From: Lachnospiraceae bacterium
GTDB lineage: Bacteria > Bacillota > Clostridia > Lachnospirales > Lachnospiraceae
Reading direction: 5' to 3'
Length of the DNA: 64,000 nt
Assembly (NCBI GenBank): GCA_910575835.1
Contig: CAJTGB010000016.1
Location: 1 to 64,000, forward strand
Shown here one piece after another: positions 41,941 to 50,416 of this stretch. Position numbers and translations under genes: made by a program. The notes beneath the pieces are model-generated. The model had not been told where the DNA came from. It did not search any database and was given only the letters and a program-made list of their open reading frames with translations. Each line of letters begins with the position of its first letter. Positions within the stretch are counted from its first letter, which is position 1.

Positions 41941-43476
41941 TTAATCGTCATCACCCGCCGAAGGCTCTGTCTTACTTGCCGCAGACATGTTCTCTCCCTT
42001 CAGCGCCTTGATAAATGCCACGCAGGCTGCAAACATAATGAAGATAAACGGGAACGCCGCCGCCAGCGAGATCGTCTGCAGAGGCTTCAATCCTCCGGCC
42101 ATCAGAAGGCCGACCGCCATCACCGACTGGATGATCCCCCACAGGATCTTCTTATTGTTCGGCGGATTGATGTCTCCCTTCGTCGTAAGCATAGACAGCA
42201 CATACACGCCTGAATTCGCCGATGTAATAAAGAACGCGCACAAGGATATGATCGCCACCAGTGACAGCAGGAACCCAAGCGGGTATTTACTCAGCACTGC
42301 AAACAGCCCGACCTCCGGCGCCGCTACAGCTTCGCTAAGTTCTTCTGCCGCCATGATGCCCTTCTCTCCCAGGTTAATGCCAAGGCTTCCGAACACGGAT
42401 CCCCAGATACAGGAAGCAAGAGCCGGAACCAGTACCACGCCAAGGATAAATTCTCTGATCGTACGCCCTTTGGAGATACGCGCCACAAATACTCCCACAA
42501 ACGGAGCCCAGGCGATAAACCATGCCCAGTAGAATATTCTCCAGCTTCCGATCCATGAGTTATCCCCATATGCCTGTATTCCCAGCGAATCCGGGATAAA
42601 CTCACCGATATACTGCCCTATGCCGTTGATGAAGCTGTTCAGGATCTCGATCTTCGGTCCCACCAGAAAACATACTGCCATCAGCCCTATGGCGACATAA
42701 AGATTCGTATCTGAGATGATCTTGATCCCCTTATCAATACCAGAAACGGCAGATCCGATATACAATACCGACACAACCGCGATAATGATGATCTGTACCG
42801 CAAGCGTTGTCGGAAGTCCGAACATATAATTGAATCCCGCGTTGATCTGCAGCGTTCCAAGCCCCAATGAAGTCACAACGCCTGCCACCGTCGCAAATAC
42901 CGCCAAGATATCCACCAGCTTCCCAAGCCATCCTTCGGCAAGCCTCTCACCGATCAACGGCTCTAAGATCACGCTGATCAGGCCCTTCTTATTCTTACGG
43001 AACATAAAATATGCAAGGGCAAGGCCGATCACCGCATAATTCGCCCACGGCAGGATCCCCCAGTGCATGAAGAAGGAACGCATGGCAAAATCTGCCGCCT
43101 CAGGCGTACCGCCTTCCATTCCCATGGGATTCAGATAATGGGTCAGAGGCTCCGCAACACCCCAGAATACAAGTCCGACTCCCATACCGCAGCCAAACAG
43201 AAGTCCGAACCATGTAAGATTCTTATACTCCGGTCTGGAATCGTCTCCTCCAAGACGGATCCGCCCGTACTTGCCAAACGCCACATAGACGACGAATATC
43301 AGGAACACGATCATCGATACCAGGTACAGCCACCCGAAATCCGTTGTCAGAAATGCAAACGCAGCATTGGACGCTGCAGTAAAGCTCTCATTTAACGCAA
43401 CCGACCATACCGCCATAACCGCAATAATAACAAGAGAAATATAAAATACCGTGTTTTTTGAGTCCTTTTTCTCCAT
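41941..43476 (-). CDS. BCCT family betaine/carnitine/choline-type transporter
   Basis: A 511-residue protein with twelve membrane helices. The family glycine-rich segment is WFGLLFGCGMGVGLVFWGVAEPLTHYLNP, and the aromatic box region is WIGSWRIFYWAWFIAWAPFVGVFVARISKGRTIREF, where the tryptophans contact trimethylammonium groups in BetP and CaiT. It imports quaternary amines such as glycine betaine or carnitine. The gene follows the grdB-like stop by 41 bases behind a GGGGG ribosome site, so it likely feeds substrate to that reductase. Whether transport is Na+-coupled or exchange is not clear. Confidence 0.95.
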   Translation of the reverse strand: MEKKDSKNTVFYISLVIIAVMAVWSVALNESFTAASNAAFAFLTTDFGWLYLVSMIVFLIFVVYVAFGKYGRIRLGGDDSRPEYKNLTWFGLLFGCGMGVGLVFWGVAEPLTHYLNPMGMEGGTPEAADFAMRSFFMHWGILPWANYAVIGLALAYFMFRKNKKGLISVILEPLIGERLAEGWLGKLVDILAVFATVAGVVTSLGLGTLQINAGFNYMFGLPTTLAVQIIIIAVVSVLYIGSAVSGIDKGIKIISDTNLYVAIGLMAVCFLVGPKIEILNSFINGIGQYIGEFIPDSLGIQAYGDNSWIGSWRIFYWAWFIAWAPFVGVFVARISKGRTIREFILGVVLVPALASCIWGSVFGSLGINLGEKGIMAAEELSEAVAAPEVGLFAVLSKYPLGFLLSLVAIISLCAFFITSANSGVYVLSMLTTKGDINPPNNKKILWGIIQSVMAVGLLMAGGLKPLQTISLAAAFPFIFIMFAACVAFIKALKGENMSAASKTEPSAGDDD

Positions 43477-43517
43477 TCAATAACCCCCTTTGGCCCTTTT
43501 AGGACCAGTATCCCGCA

Positions 43518-44822
43518 CTATACGCGGAATACTGTCTGCTCAGTAATATCAGTTGCCAAAGCTTCAAGCGCAGCCTTCGTCCTGTGATAGCGAAGCTTCC
43601 ACTGGTCTTCCTTGGAAGTTCCCGGATCTCCCAGCGGATAAGGAATAGATATCGTCGGAACGATTCGGTTGGAACCGACGGTCTTCGCCACCGGAATCAG
43701 GTTGCACATCTGAACGATCGGGAATCCTGCCCTCTCGATCTCTTTTACCATCGTTGCACCGCAACGAGTACAGGTACCTCATGTGGAAACCATGATGACG
43801 GCGTCAACATGATCCTCCTTAAAATACGGAACCATCTCCTTAGCCATCCTCTGAGCCTCGGCTTCCGTCGTTCCTGTTCCTACCGTAGAGTAGAAATACG
43901 GATGAAGGCTTCCGTAGACTTCTTCGCTCTCCAATACCTTCAGCGCGTCAACCGGCGTAATAACGTTCGGATCCGCATCAGCGGCAGCCGGGTCAAAACC
44001 GGCATGGATCGTCTTATATACCCCGCCCTTTAACGCCTCCGTCTGAGAGATATCATATCTGCCCCACCTGGTCGCAGATGCAGACTGGATGCGGTCCGGA
44101 TTCTCTACCGGGACGATACCGCCTGTCGTTACCAGCGCGATCTTCGCCTGCTTAAGATCCTTAACGGCCGGTGCGATCGGGACAAGGTCTCTCTTCGGAA
44201 TCGGCAGCTCTGTCTCATAAGGTTCTCCGTTTAATTTCTTAAGCAGCATATCCACCATACGCTCTGAAGCCGGTTTCCCGTCCGCAAGCCAGGTCTGATG
44301 ACGGATCCCTCTTGGGAAATATCCTTCCTCATCCGCGCTTCCCACCGGTTCTTTGTTCAGGAGCTTATTGGCAACCCTGGCCATAGCCTTCACGTCCTGG
44401 CGCATCTTCGACGCAATATTTCCGCCCTTCATGATATACATATTCTTCTTGAACATATCGACGCCCGGAGTCTCACTGTTCATGGACGTCACGACCGGAA
44501 CGCCGAACTTCTCCTTCACCGCTTTGCAGACCGTCCCGCAGGCTACGGTATACCGCCCTGCCTGAAACGCCGGCCCGGCAAGGAAGATATCGAATTCCTT
44601 GCCGCTAAGCATGTCAAGAATCCTGTCAACCGCTTCTTCCGTATTAGATCCCATATAGTTATCGCCGCAGATGATCGTATGCGTCACATCCGCGTCAAGC
44701 TCTTTTTGAAACTGCATCGCAGGCCCTATCTGTCCTTCATGGAGCTGCGGCTCGATCCCGGCCTGCTCTTCTCCGCCTACCTGTCCAAAAAACTGATTTA
44801 CATATACGATTGCTTTCTTCAT
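43518..44822 (-). CDS. Selenoprotein B of the glycine/sarcosine/betaine reductase family (GrdB/GrdF/GrdH type), Sec by TGA
   Basis: A 434-residue selenoprotein when the in-frame TGA at 43779-43781 is read as selenocysteine (residue 348, context VST-U-GTCTRCGATM). This is the conserved active-site motif of protein B, which forms a selenoether with the substrate before passing it to protein A. Upstream motifs include VYVNQFFGQVGGEEQAG, VPVVTSMNSETPGVDMFKK and ALVTTGGIVPVENPDRIQSASATRWGRYDI. Conventional annotation would split it at the TGA into a 347- and a 77-residue piece. A hairpin suited to a bacterial SECIS lies 12 bases after the codon. The gene follows the grdE-like gene by 16 bases. Neighbouring BCCT transporter favours betaine (GrdH-like) or another quaternary amine. 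Confidence 0.95.
43751..43767 (-). promoter_or_regulatory. Candidate bacterial SECIS hairpin
   Basis: Minus-strand TCGTTGC-GGT-GCAACGA, a perfect 7-bp stem with a GGU loop, beginning 12 bases after the selenocysteine UGA. A GGU apical loop is what SelB recognises in E. coli-type elements. Confidence 0.65.
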
Positions 44823-44838
44823 TCTCCGCTTACCTCCA

Positions 44839-46164
44839 TTAGAATTCTTTCATCGTCTTCGGAGACCATCCGCACACCTGGTCGCCGCAGAACATCGAGT
44901 TGTTCTCCATGATAATCGAACCGTCCTCTCTGACTGACGGCCCTAAGATCTCATCGTCCGCCCATCCGCCGGAGAGTCCGTCTCTGGCCAATGCCTGCAA
45001 TTCGCCCAAGACCGTCTCCATCGGAGGCAATTCGATCAGCTGAGACACATTGCCGCAGGATACGATGGCGTCACATTTCTCATCCAGGGTAACAAGAGGC
45101 TGAGACTGTCCGTCACGTCCGGTGCACTCATTCGTGATACCCACCGTCTTCACCCCTGCGTCTTCAAGCGCCACGATACATCCGACGAAGTCCGCGTCTG
45201 GATTCCCATAGCCTTCCTCCGCTACGACTGCGCCGTCCGCTCCCAGACTGTTGGCAATCTGTGCTACGAAGAGGGCCGATCTCTCCTTTTGCTCCAGCGC
45301 AACGTTCAGGTTAGACATGATGACCCCCAGGAAATTGACCGTCTTCCCATGCTCTTTATAAAGCGCCTTGATATTCGGACAGTTCTGGAAATCATAGGTT
45401 GCCCACTTAGAAGATACCGGCATAAAGCTTCCGGATACCATGGCCCCGTCTAAGATCTCATTGGGATGCATCACAGTCGGCACCACATGATTCATATCCC
45501 AGCCATACACAAGGTCGTTATATCCCATCTCTTCCATCTGTGACTGCGGCTGCATTACATAGACTACTGAAGGAAGCTTCTCTACGTCAGCATCGCGCCT
45601 GATCATACCTCCCAGCTCATACACTTCCGTATCTTCCGGGGTCAAGCCTTTCACACACGCCCCGATGAACTCGGCGAGCTTATGCCCTGCCCTTCTTAAC
45701 GCATCATTCTTCTTCTGCTGCTCATTTCTCTCGAATTCCTCATTCGTATCCGCAACCAGAACAATATTGTTAAGCTGTCCGAAATATGTATACTTCTGCC
45801 CCTCTCCGCTCATATCGATCACGCCGTCCTGGAAGCCGCCCCAATGTCTGCCTACTACGAGTACACTGCAGTTCTTAAGCGCATAGGTCTCACCCTCTCC
45901 GGCCTTGGCCAGATCACCTGTATAACCAGGGAAGATACTTCTTCCGTCCGGCCGGATCCTTGGCTCGATCGCTTCCTTCACAGGACACATACGGATCTTG
46001 TCTCCTGGCTTCGCGATATACAGCTCTGCCTCTGTGATCCTCTCATCTTCCCGGATATACGCCAGTGCCTCTTCCTTGTTGATAGTAAGGACGCCGTCTC
46101 TCAGGGACAACTGCTCCCCGAAAACGATATCTTTCACATAGAAATTACCGATCTCTAACTTCAT
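44839..46164 (-). CDS. Protein B alpha/beta proprotein of the glycine/sarcosine/betaine reductase family (GrdE/GrdG/GrdI type)
   Basis: A 441-residue protein. Family signatures are VVGRHWGGFQDGVIDMSGEG, MIRRDADVEKLPSVVYVMQPQSQME and AVVAEEGYGNPDADFVGCIVALEDAG. Known GrdE proproteins are cleaved at an Asn-Cys bond to give a pyruvoyl-bearing large subunit; an Asn261-Cys262 pair (DFQNCPN) is a candidate here. Pyruvoyl binds the amine substrate as a Schiff base in glycine reductase, while betaine enzymes cannot do so in that way. It precedes the selenoprotein gene by 16 bases, with AAGGAGG before its ATG. GrdA, GrdC and GrdD, needed for turnover, are not in the window. Confidence 0.93.
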   Translation of the reverse strand: MKLEIGNFYVKDIVFGEQLSLRDGVLTINKEEALAYIREDERITEAELYIAKPGDKIRMCPVKEAIEPRIRPDGRSIFPGYTGDLAKAGEGETYALKNCSVLVVGRHWGGFQDGVIDMSGEGQKYTYFGQLNNIVLVADTNEEFERNEQQKKNDALRRAGHKLAEFIGACVKGLTPEDTEVYELGGMIRRDADVEKLPSVVYVMQPQSQMEEMGYNDLVYGWDMNHVVPTVMHPNEILDGAMVSGSFMPVSSKWATYDFQNCPNIKALYKEHGKTVNFLGVIMSNLNVALEQKERSALFVAQIANSLGADGAVVAEEGYGNPDADFVGCIVALEDAGVKTVGITNECTGRDGQSQPLVTLDEKCDAIVSCGNVSQLIELPPMETVLGELQALARDGLSGGWADDEILGPSVREDGSIIMENNSMFCGDQVCGWSPKTMKEF

Positions 46165-46214
46165 GGTCTTCCTCCTTGTTCATTCATGCAGTTTTACTAT
46201 TTTTTCATTTTAGC

Positions 46215-46273
46215 AAGCGCGCTTATTTGTTAAATCATATAACAAATATATCAATAAGCGCGCTTATTGTCAA
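46215..46273 (-). promoter_or_regulatory. grd operon promoter with two GCGC-centred palindromic operators
   Basis: Minus-strand TTGACA (46268-46273), 17-base spacer, TATATT (46245-46250). The spacer is filled by the perfect 16-bp palindrome AATAAGCGCGCTTATT (46253-46268). A second copy, AAGCGCGCTT (46215-46224), lies downstream of the start site, centre-to-centre 41 bases (about four helical turns). Between them is a further inverted repeat, TATTTGTTA...TAACAAATA. This is the expected arrangement for repression by the divergently encoded TetR protein. Confidence 0.85.
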
Positions 46274-46381
46274 TATATTTTTATAACATATAGACATTTT
46301 CTATTCTAATCTTATGGACTATCCTTCTTTGCATATGTTATAATCAGAGAAATTAAGTATTTTAAGGAACTGGTAAACAAC

Positions 46382-47026
46382 ATGGGGAATGAAAAAGAGA
46401 ATCAAAAGAGACAAAATACCATCCGCTTCATCGAAGCGACGCAAGAACTGATCGAAACAGACGGGCTTAAGAACCTGTCTATCCGTAAGATCGCGGACAA
46501 AGCTGGTTTTCACAACTCAACCATCTATCTGTATTTTAAGGATATCGAAGAACTGATCCTCCTCGCCTCGATCAAGTATTTTAACGAATACAGCAAGAAT
46601 CTGTCTGAACTGAGTTCCTGGAAGCTCCGTCCAAGGGAACATTTCCTGTCCGTATGGGATTTTTTCGCGCAGGCTGTTTTTCAGAATCCCAATGTCTTCT
46701 ATAATTTTTTCTTCGGAAAACACAGCGACGACCTTACAGGCATTATGACGCAATACTATGAGCTTTTCCCGGAAGAGCGGGAAAAATATACTCCTCAGAT
46801 CGAAGATATGTATTACGGGAAGAATATATGGGACCGGTGTATGGGTCTTCTTCTTCCGCTGGCGGATGTGGCTCCGGGTATTAAAAACAGCAATCTGAAC
46901 ATCATCAATGATATTACCGTAAGCTATGTCAAATATCTCCTGGAACAAAAATGCCAGAATCCGGAGCTGGACTCTGATATGCTCACTGATAAGATGATGC
47001 AGATGCTGAAATTTGTGATCAATTAA
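46382..47026 (+). CDS. TetR/AcrR family transcriptional regulator
   Basis: A 214-residue protein. The N-terminal helix-turn-helix is typical: IRFIEATQELIETDGLKNLSIRKIADKAGFHNSTIYLYFKDIEELI. The rest is a helical ligand-binding domain. AAGGA precedes the ATG, and TGGACT-N18-TATAAT (TATAAT near 46340) is a plausible promoter. It is divergent from the grdE-like gene across 217 bases with two GCGC palindromes, so it most likely represses the grd-BCCT operon and perhaps itself. The inducer could be a quaternary amine or an acyl-CoA made by the ligase (inference). Confidence 0.9.
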   Translation: MGNEKENQKRQNTIRFIEATQELIETDGLKNLSIRKIADKAGFHNSTIYLYFKDIEELILLASIKYFNEYSKNLSELSSWKLRPREHFLSVWDFFAQAVFQNPNVFYNFFFGKHSDDLTGIMTQYYELFPEEREKYTPQIEDMYYGKNIWDRCMGLLLPLADVAPGIKNSNLNIINDITVSYVKYLLEQKCQNPELDSDMLTDKMMQMLKFVIN

Positions 47027-47069
47027 AAAACTGCCGGGAAACGTATGTTGCTTCCCGGCAGCCAAAACT

Positions 47070-47924
47070 CTACCTGTCTATGATCTTATTCTTCTGCCGG
47101 TATTCCCTTGGGGATACCCCGTACACTCCCTTGAACGCCCTGGAGAAATGCAGCAGATTGGGATATCCTACAGACGCCCCGATATCCCCCACCGAATCAT
47201 CACCGATGATCAGAGCGTCCGCCGCCTTGCTCATACGGTATCGGATCAGGAACTCCTGAGGAGACTGGCCCACCGCCTTCTTGAACACCTTCCCGAAATA
47301 ACTGCGGTCCAGCTTGCATCTCCTTGCGATATCCTCCACTGTGATATCCTTGTCGTAGTTGTGTTCGATGTACACAACGGCCTCTCTCGCATAGAACTCG
47401 CCAAGCTTCCCGCCCTGGAGCTGTTTTTTGGACGCCGAATACTTGATCAGGCAGTCAAGAAACAGATACAGATGCCCGATCACTTCCATATTAGAGGCAT
47501 TCTGGCTTCGGACGATAGCCAGCATACGCTCCTTAAGCGTCTCGCCGTACTCAGGCGCCGCCAGATGATACAGCGGTGTCTTGTGCGAAAGCCCCGCAAG
47601 CTCCACGCACTCCTTCGCGCGCAGCCCGCCGAATTCCACCCACACATACTCCCATGGCTCGTCATTGTCGGCATAGTAGGTATTGACATATCCCGGCTCG
47701 ATTATGAAGCCGTTGCCCGCCTCAATATCATAATACGTCGCGTCCCCCTTCTCATCATTGGCATGCAGGCATCCCTTTCCTGAGATCACATAATGAAAGA
47801 GATAATTGTTCCTTACATACGGGCCGAACGAGTGCAGCGGTTCACACTGCTCATACCCATACTGGTATACTGTCAGATCCATAAAGCGCTCATCCTGAAA
47901 CACAGAAAATAAATAATTTGTCAT
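47070..47924 (-). CDS. AraC family transcriptional regulator
   Basis: A 284-residue protein. The N-terminal 150 residues are a cupin-type sugar-binding arm (YVNTYYADNDEPWEYVWVEFGG), and the C-terminal 100 hold two helix-turn-helix units: ITVEDIARRCKLDRSYFGKVFKKAVGQSPQEFL and VGDIGASVGYPNLLHFSRAFKGVYGVSPREYR. This is the layout of MsmR/RafR-type activators. It is divergent from a sugar ABC transporter and alpha-galactosidase operon, so it probably activates these in response to an alpha-galactoside such as melibiose or raffinose. Confidence 0.93.
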   Translation of the reverse strand: MTNYLFSVFQDERFMDLTVYQYGYEQCEPLHSFGPYVRNNYLFHYVISGKGCLHANDEKGDATYYDIEAGNGFIIEPGYVNTYYADNDEPWEYVWVEFGGLRAKECVELAGLSHKTPLYHLAAPEYGETLKERMLAIVRSQNASNMEVIGHLYLFLDCLIKYSASKKQLQGGKLGEFYAREAVVYIEHNYDKDITVEDIARRCKLDRSYFGKVFKKAVGQSPQEFLIRYRMSKAADALIIGDDSVGDIGASVGYPNLLHFSRAFKGVYGVSPREYRQKNKIIDR

Positions 47925-48278
47925 AAAGCGATTCCCCTTTTCTCGTTCATTCCTTTATTTTCGTTATATTGCTCAAAACTGCACTATCTATTTTGTGGAA
48001 AGTCACGAAAATCTCTCCATTTCATTTATTATATATCATAATACGTCTGTATTTCAACATTTTCTTTATAATATCGCATTATGATAAAATCCCGTCCCAT
48101 CAGAATATTTACCTTTTCACAGCAGACTGCTATTATTTTACCTGTAAATTACATAAAATTCATGCAACCTAACGAAACTGTCCATTCTGTTTAACAGGCC
48201 GGCTTGTCCGAATTGTTACTAATCTGCAGAGTGCGTCGGGACAGTCAATATGCATGAAGGAAAAAGGAGAGGTGTGGA
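47925..48278. promoter_or_regulatory. Divergent control region of the alpha-galactoside locus
   Basis: A 354-base AT-rich gap between the AraC gene and the ABC transporter operon. It contains an inverted repeat with 12-base arms (11 of 12 matching): TATCATAATACG at 48034-48045 and CGCATTATGATA at 48075-48086, 29 bases apart. This suits either an AraC-type operator pair or a hairpin. AGGAGAGG lies before the ATG at 48279. I could not pick a convincing -35/-10 pair. Confidence 0.5.
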
Positions 48279-49565
48279 ATGAAAAGAAGAGTAATTGCCA
48301 CAACGCTTGTGGCAGCAATGCTGATTGGGACTGTTTTCTCAGCCAGTGGCTGCAGCTCCGACAGCAGCGCAGACGGAAAGACCCATATCACCATGCTTCA
48401 GTACAAGCCGGAAGCTGTCAAGGCTTTCGAGAAGATGGAAGAGGAATTCAATGCGACACACGACGACATCGTGCTGCATATCGAATCTCCTAACGATGCC
48501 ATGACCGTACTGAAAACACGTTTCATCAAGGAGGATGCCCCAGATATCATCGGAATCGGCGGTGACGTCAATTTTTCCAACTTCCTGGATGCCGAGATGC
48601 TGATGGATATCTCAGATTTTGAAGGGCTTTCACTGATCAAACAAGCCTACTTAGACATCGACAAGAACCTGGAATTCGTTCCGATGGACGGCGTGTACGC
48701 AGTTCCTTACGTGGCTAATGCCGCGGGTGTTCTGTACAACAGGGAGATGTTTGAGGACAACGACTGGGAGATCCCGACCACATGGACTGAATTTATGGAT
48801 CTGTGCGATGAGATCAAGTCCTCCGGACAGCAGCCGTTATACTTCGGTTACAAAGATGTATGGACCTGTCTGGCGCCGTGGAACGCACTTGCCTGTGATC
48901 TGGCTCCTGCAGATGTTTGTCGCCAGGTGAACAAAGGCGAGACGAAATTTATCGATGAATATCCGGAAGTTGCAGAGAAGATGCTTGAACTGCTCGACCA
49001 TGCACAGGATGACCCGTTTGCTTATAACTACAACGACGCATGTACCGCATTCGCAAACGGCGAGGCCGCTATGTACTGTATCGGAAGCTATGCCGTTCCG
49101 CAGATCCAGTCCGTTAACCCGGATATGGATATTGATTCCTTCGTTATGCCGGGATGTGACAACGCCGACGACAATATTCTGAACTCCGGTGTCGACCTTC
49201 AGTTCTGTATCACGAAGGAATGTCCTGACAAAGAGGCTGCCTATGAAGTATTAAGCTTTTTATTAGAGGACTCCACCATTCAGACTTACTTAGACGACCA
49301 GAACGCCGTACCATGTAAGGATACGGAATTCGAGCTTTCTCCTGCCCTTGACGGTATGTTAGACTACATCAACGAAGGCAAGATGGTCGACTATCAGGAT
49401 CACTACTATCCGGCAGAGATGAGCGTGGACGCTCAGATCCAGACCTTCTTATTAGACGGCGACGTAGACAAGTTCCTGAACAAGTTCGACACTGACTGGG
49501 TGCGCTACAACCGCGACATTATCCGCAAAGTACAGGATTATGAGAAAAAGGGAGGGAATCAATAA
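48279..49565 (+). CDS. Carbohydrate ABC transporter substrate-binding lipoprotein
   Basis: A 428-residue extracellular sugar receptor. The signal peptide ends in a lipobox (FSASGC, cysteine at residue 25). The family-1 extracellular solute-binding fold is indicated by MLQYKPEAVKAFEKMEEEFNATH, DAPDIIGIGGD, GVYAVPYVANAAGVLYNREMF and FANGEAAMYCIGSYAVPQI. It begins the operon and overlaps the first permease gene at its stop codon. With the alpha-galactosidase downstream, the ligand is probably an alpha-galactoside. No ATPase gene is in the operon; such transporters commonly share a housekeeping MsmK-type ATPase. Confidence 0.94.
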   Translation: MKRRVIATTLVAAMLIGTVFSASGCSSDSSADGKTHITMLQYKPEAVKAFEKMEEEFNATHDDIVLHIESPNDAMTVLKTRFIKEDAPDIIGIGGDVNFSNFLDAEMLMDISDFEGLSLIKQAYLDIDKNLEFVPMDGVYAVPYVANAAGVLYNREMFEDNDWEIPTTWTEFMDLCDEIKSSGQQPLYFGYKDVWTCLAPWNALACDLAPADVCRQVNKGETKFIDEYPEVAEKMLELLDHAQDDPFAYNYNDACTAFANGEAAMYCIGSYAVPQIQSVNPDMDIDSFVMPGCDNADDNILNSGVDLQFCITKECPDKEAAYEVLSFLLEDSTIQTYLDDQNAVPCKDTEFELSPALDGMLDYINEGKMVDYQDHYYPAEMSVDAQIQTFLLDGDVDKFLNKFDTDWVRYNRDIIRKVQDYEKKGGNQ

Positions 49566-50416
49566 TGAATAAAAAACTCAGCAGAAACCAGACCTTTTTA
49601 TTAATTACAGTCCCTGTCCTGGCATTGTTCTTCTGTTTTAACACTCTGCCGCTGATCAAGGGCCTGATCTACAGCTTCACGAACTTCAAAGGCTTCGGAA
49701 GCTACGACTGGGTAGGTATGCGTAACTATGCCGACTTATTTACCGATGCGCGTGTCGGGAAATCCTACCTCTTTACTTTTAAATTCGCGATTCTGGCAAC
49801 CGTTCTGACGAATGTGATCGCCCTGCTCCTCGCACTGGGACTAAACGGCAAGATCAAAGCCAAGAGCGCTTTAAGAGGTATGTACTTCGTTCCGAGAATC
49901 CTTGGAGGACTGGTTGTAGGTTATATCTTCGGATATATCTTCACATACATCCTTCCAGCACTGACCGGAACCGGAAGCATGCTCTCCAACACGAAGACCG
50001 CATGGATCGCTATCGTGATCGTTGCCGCGTGGCAGTCCATCGCTCAGACGACCCTCATCTACATCTCTGGTCTTCAGACCGTACCGGAAGACGTATATGA
50101 GGCAGGCGCGATCGACGGCGCAACCGGATGGTTAAGCTTCAAGTCACTGACTTTCCCGCTGATCATCCCGTTCTTCAGCATCAACATGGTATTAAGCATG
50201 AAAGACTTCCTGATGGTATTCGACCAGATCATGGCGTTGACCAAGGGCGGTCCTGCACAGAGTACCGAGTCCATCTCATTCTTGATCTACAACAATGGTA
50301 TGGGCGGCGGACAGTTCGGTTTCCAGAGCGCTAACGCGGTTATCTTCTTCATCGTGATCGTTGCGATCTCTGTTGCCCAGCTTACTATTACAGGAAAGAA
50401 GGAGGAACAGTTATAA
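49565..50416 (+). CDS. Sugar ABC transporter permease (MalF/MsmF type)
   Basis: A 283-residue permease with six membrane helices. The cytoplasmic EAA loop that contacts the ATPase is VPEDVYEAGAIDGATGWLSFKSLTFPLI. It starts at the last base of the preceding stop and likewise overlaps the next gene by one base, so the three genes are translationally coupled. It forms the heterodimeric channel with the next gene product. Confidence 0.95.
   Translation: MNKKLSRNQTFLLITVPVLALFFCFNTLPLIKGLIYSFTNFKGFGSYDWVGMRNYADLFTDARVGKSYLFTFKFAILATVLTNVIALLLALGLNGKIKAKSALRGMYFVPRILGGLVVGYIFGYIFTYILPALTGTGSMLSNTKTAWIAIVIVAAWQSIAQTTLIYISGLQTVPEDVYEAGAIDGATGWLSFKSLTFPLIIPFFSINMVLSMKDFLMVFDQIMALTKGGPAQSTESISFLIYNNGMGGGQFGFQSANAVIFFIVIVAISVAQLTITGKKEEQL

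Noticed and set aside
43518-43751. Separate 77-residue gene downstream of a 347-residue gene
   Set aside because: The TGA between them is the selenocysteine codon of the GrdB-type protein; both parts belong to one gene.
41888-46164. BaiB-type bile-acid ligase cluster
   Set aside because: The ligase sequence does not resemble BaiB as I know it, and no other bai-type gene is nearby; the context is quaternary-amine transport and reduction.
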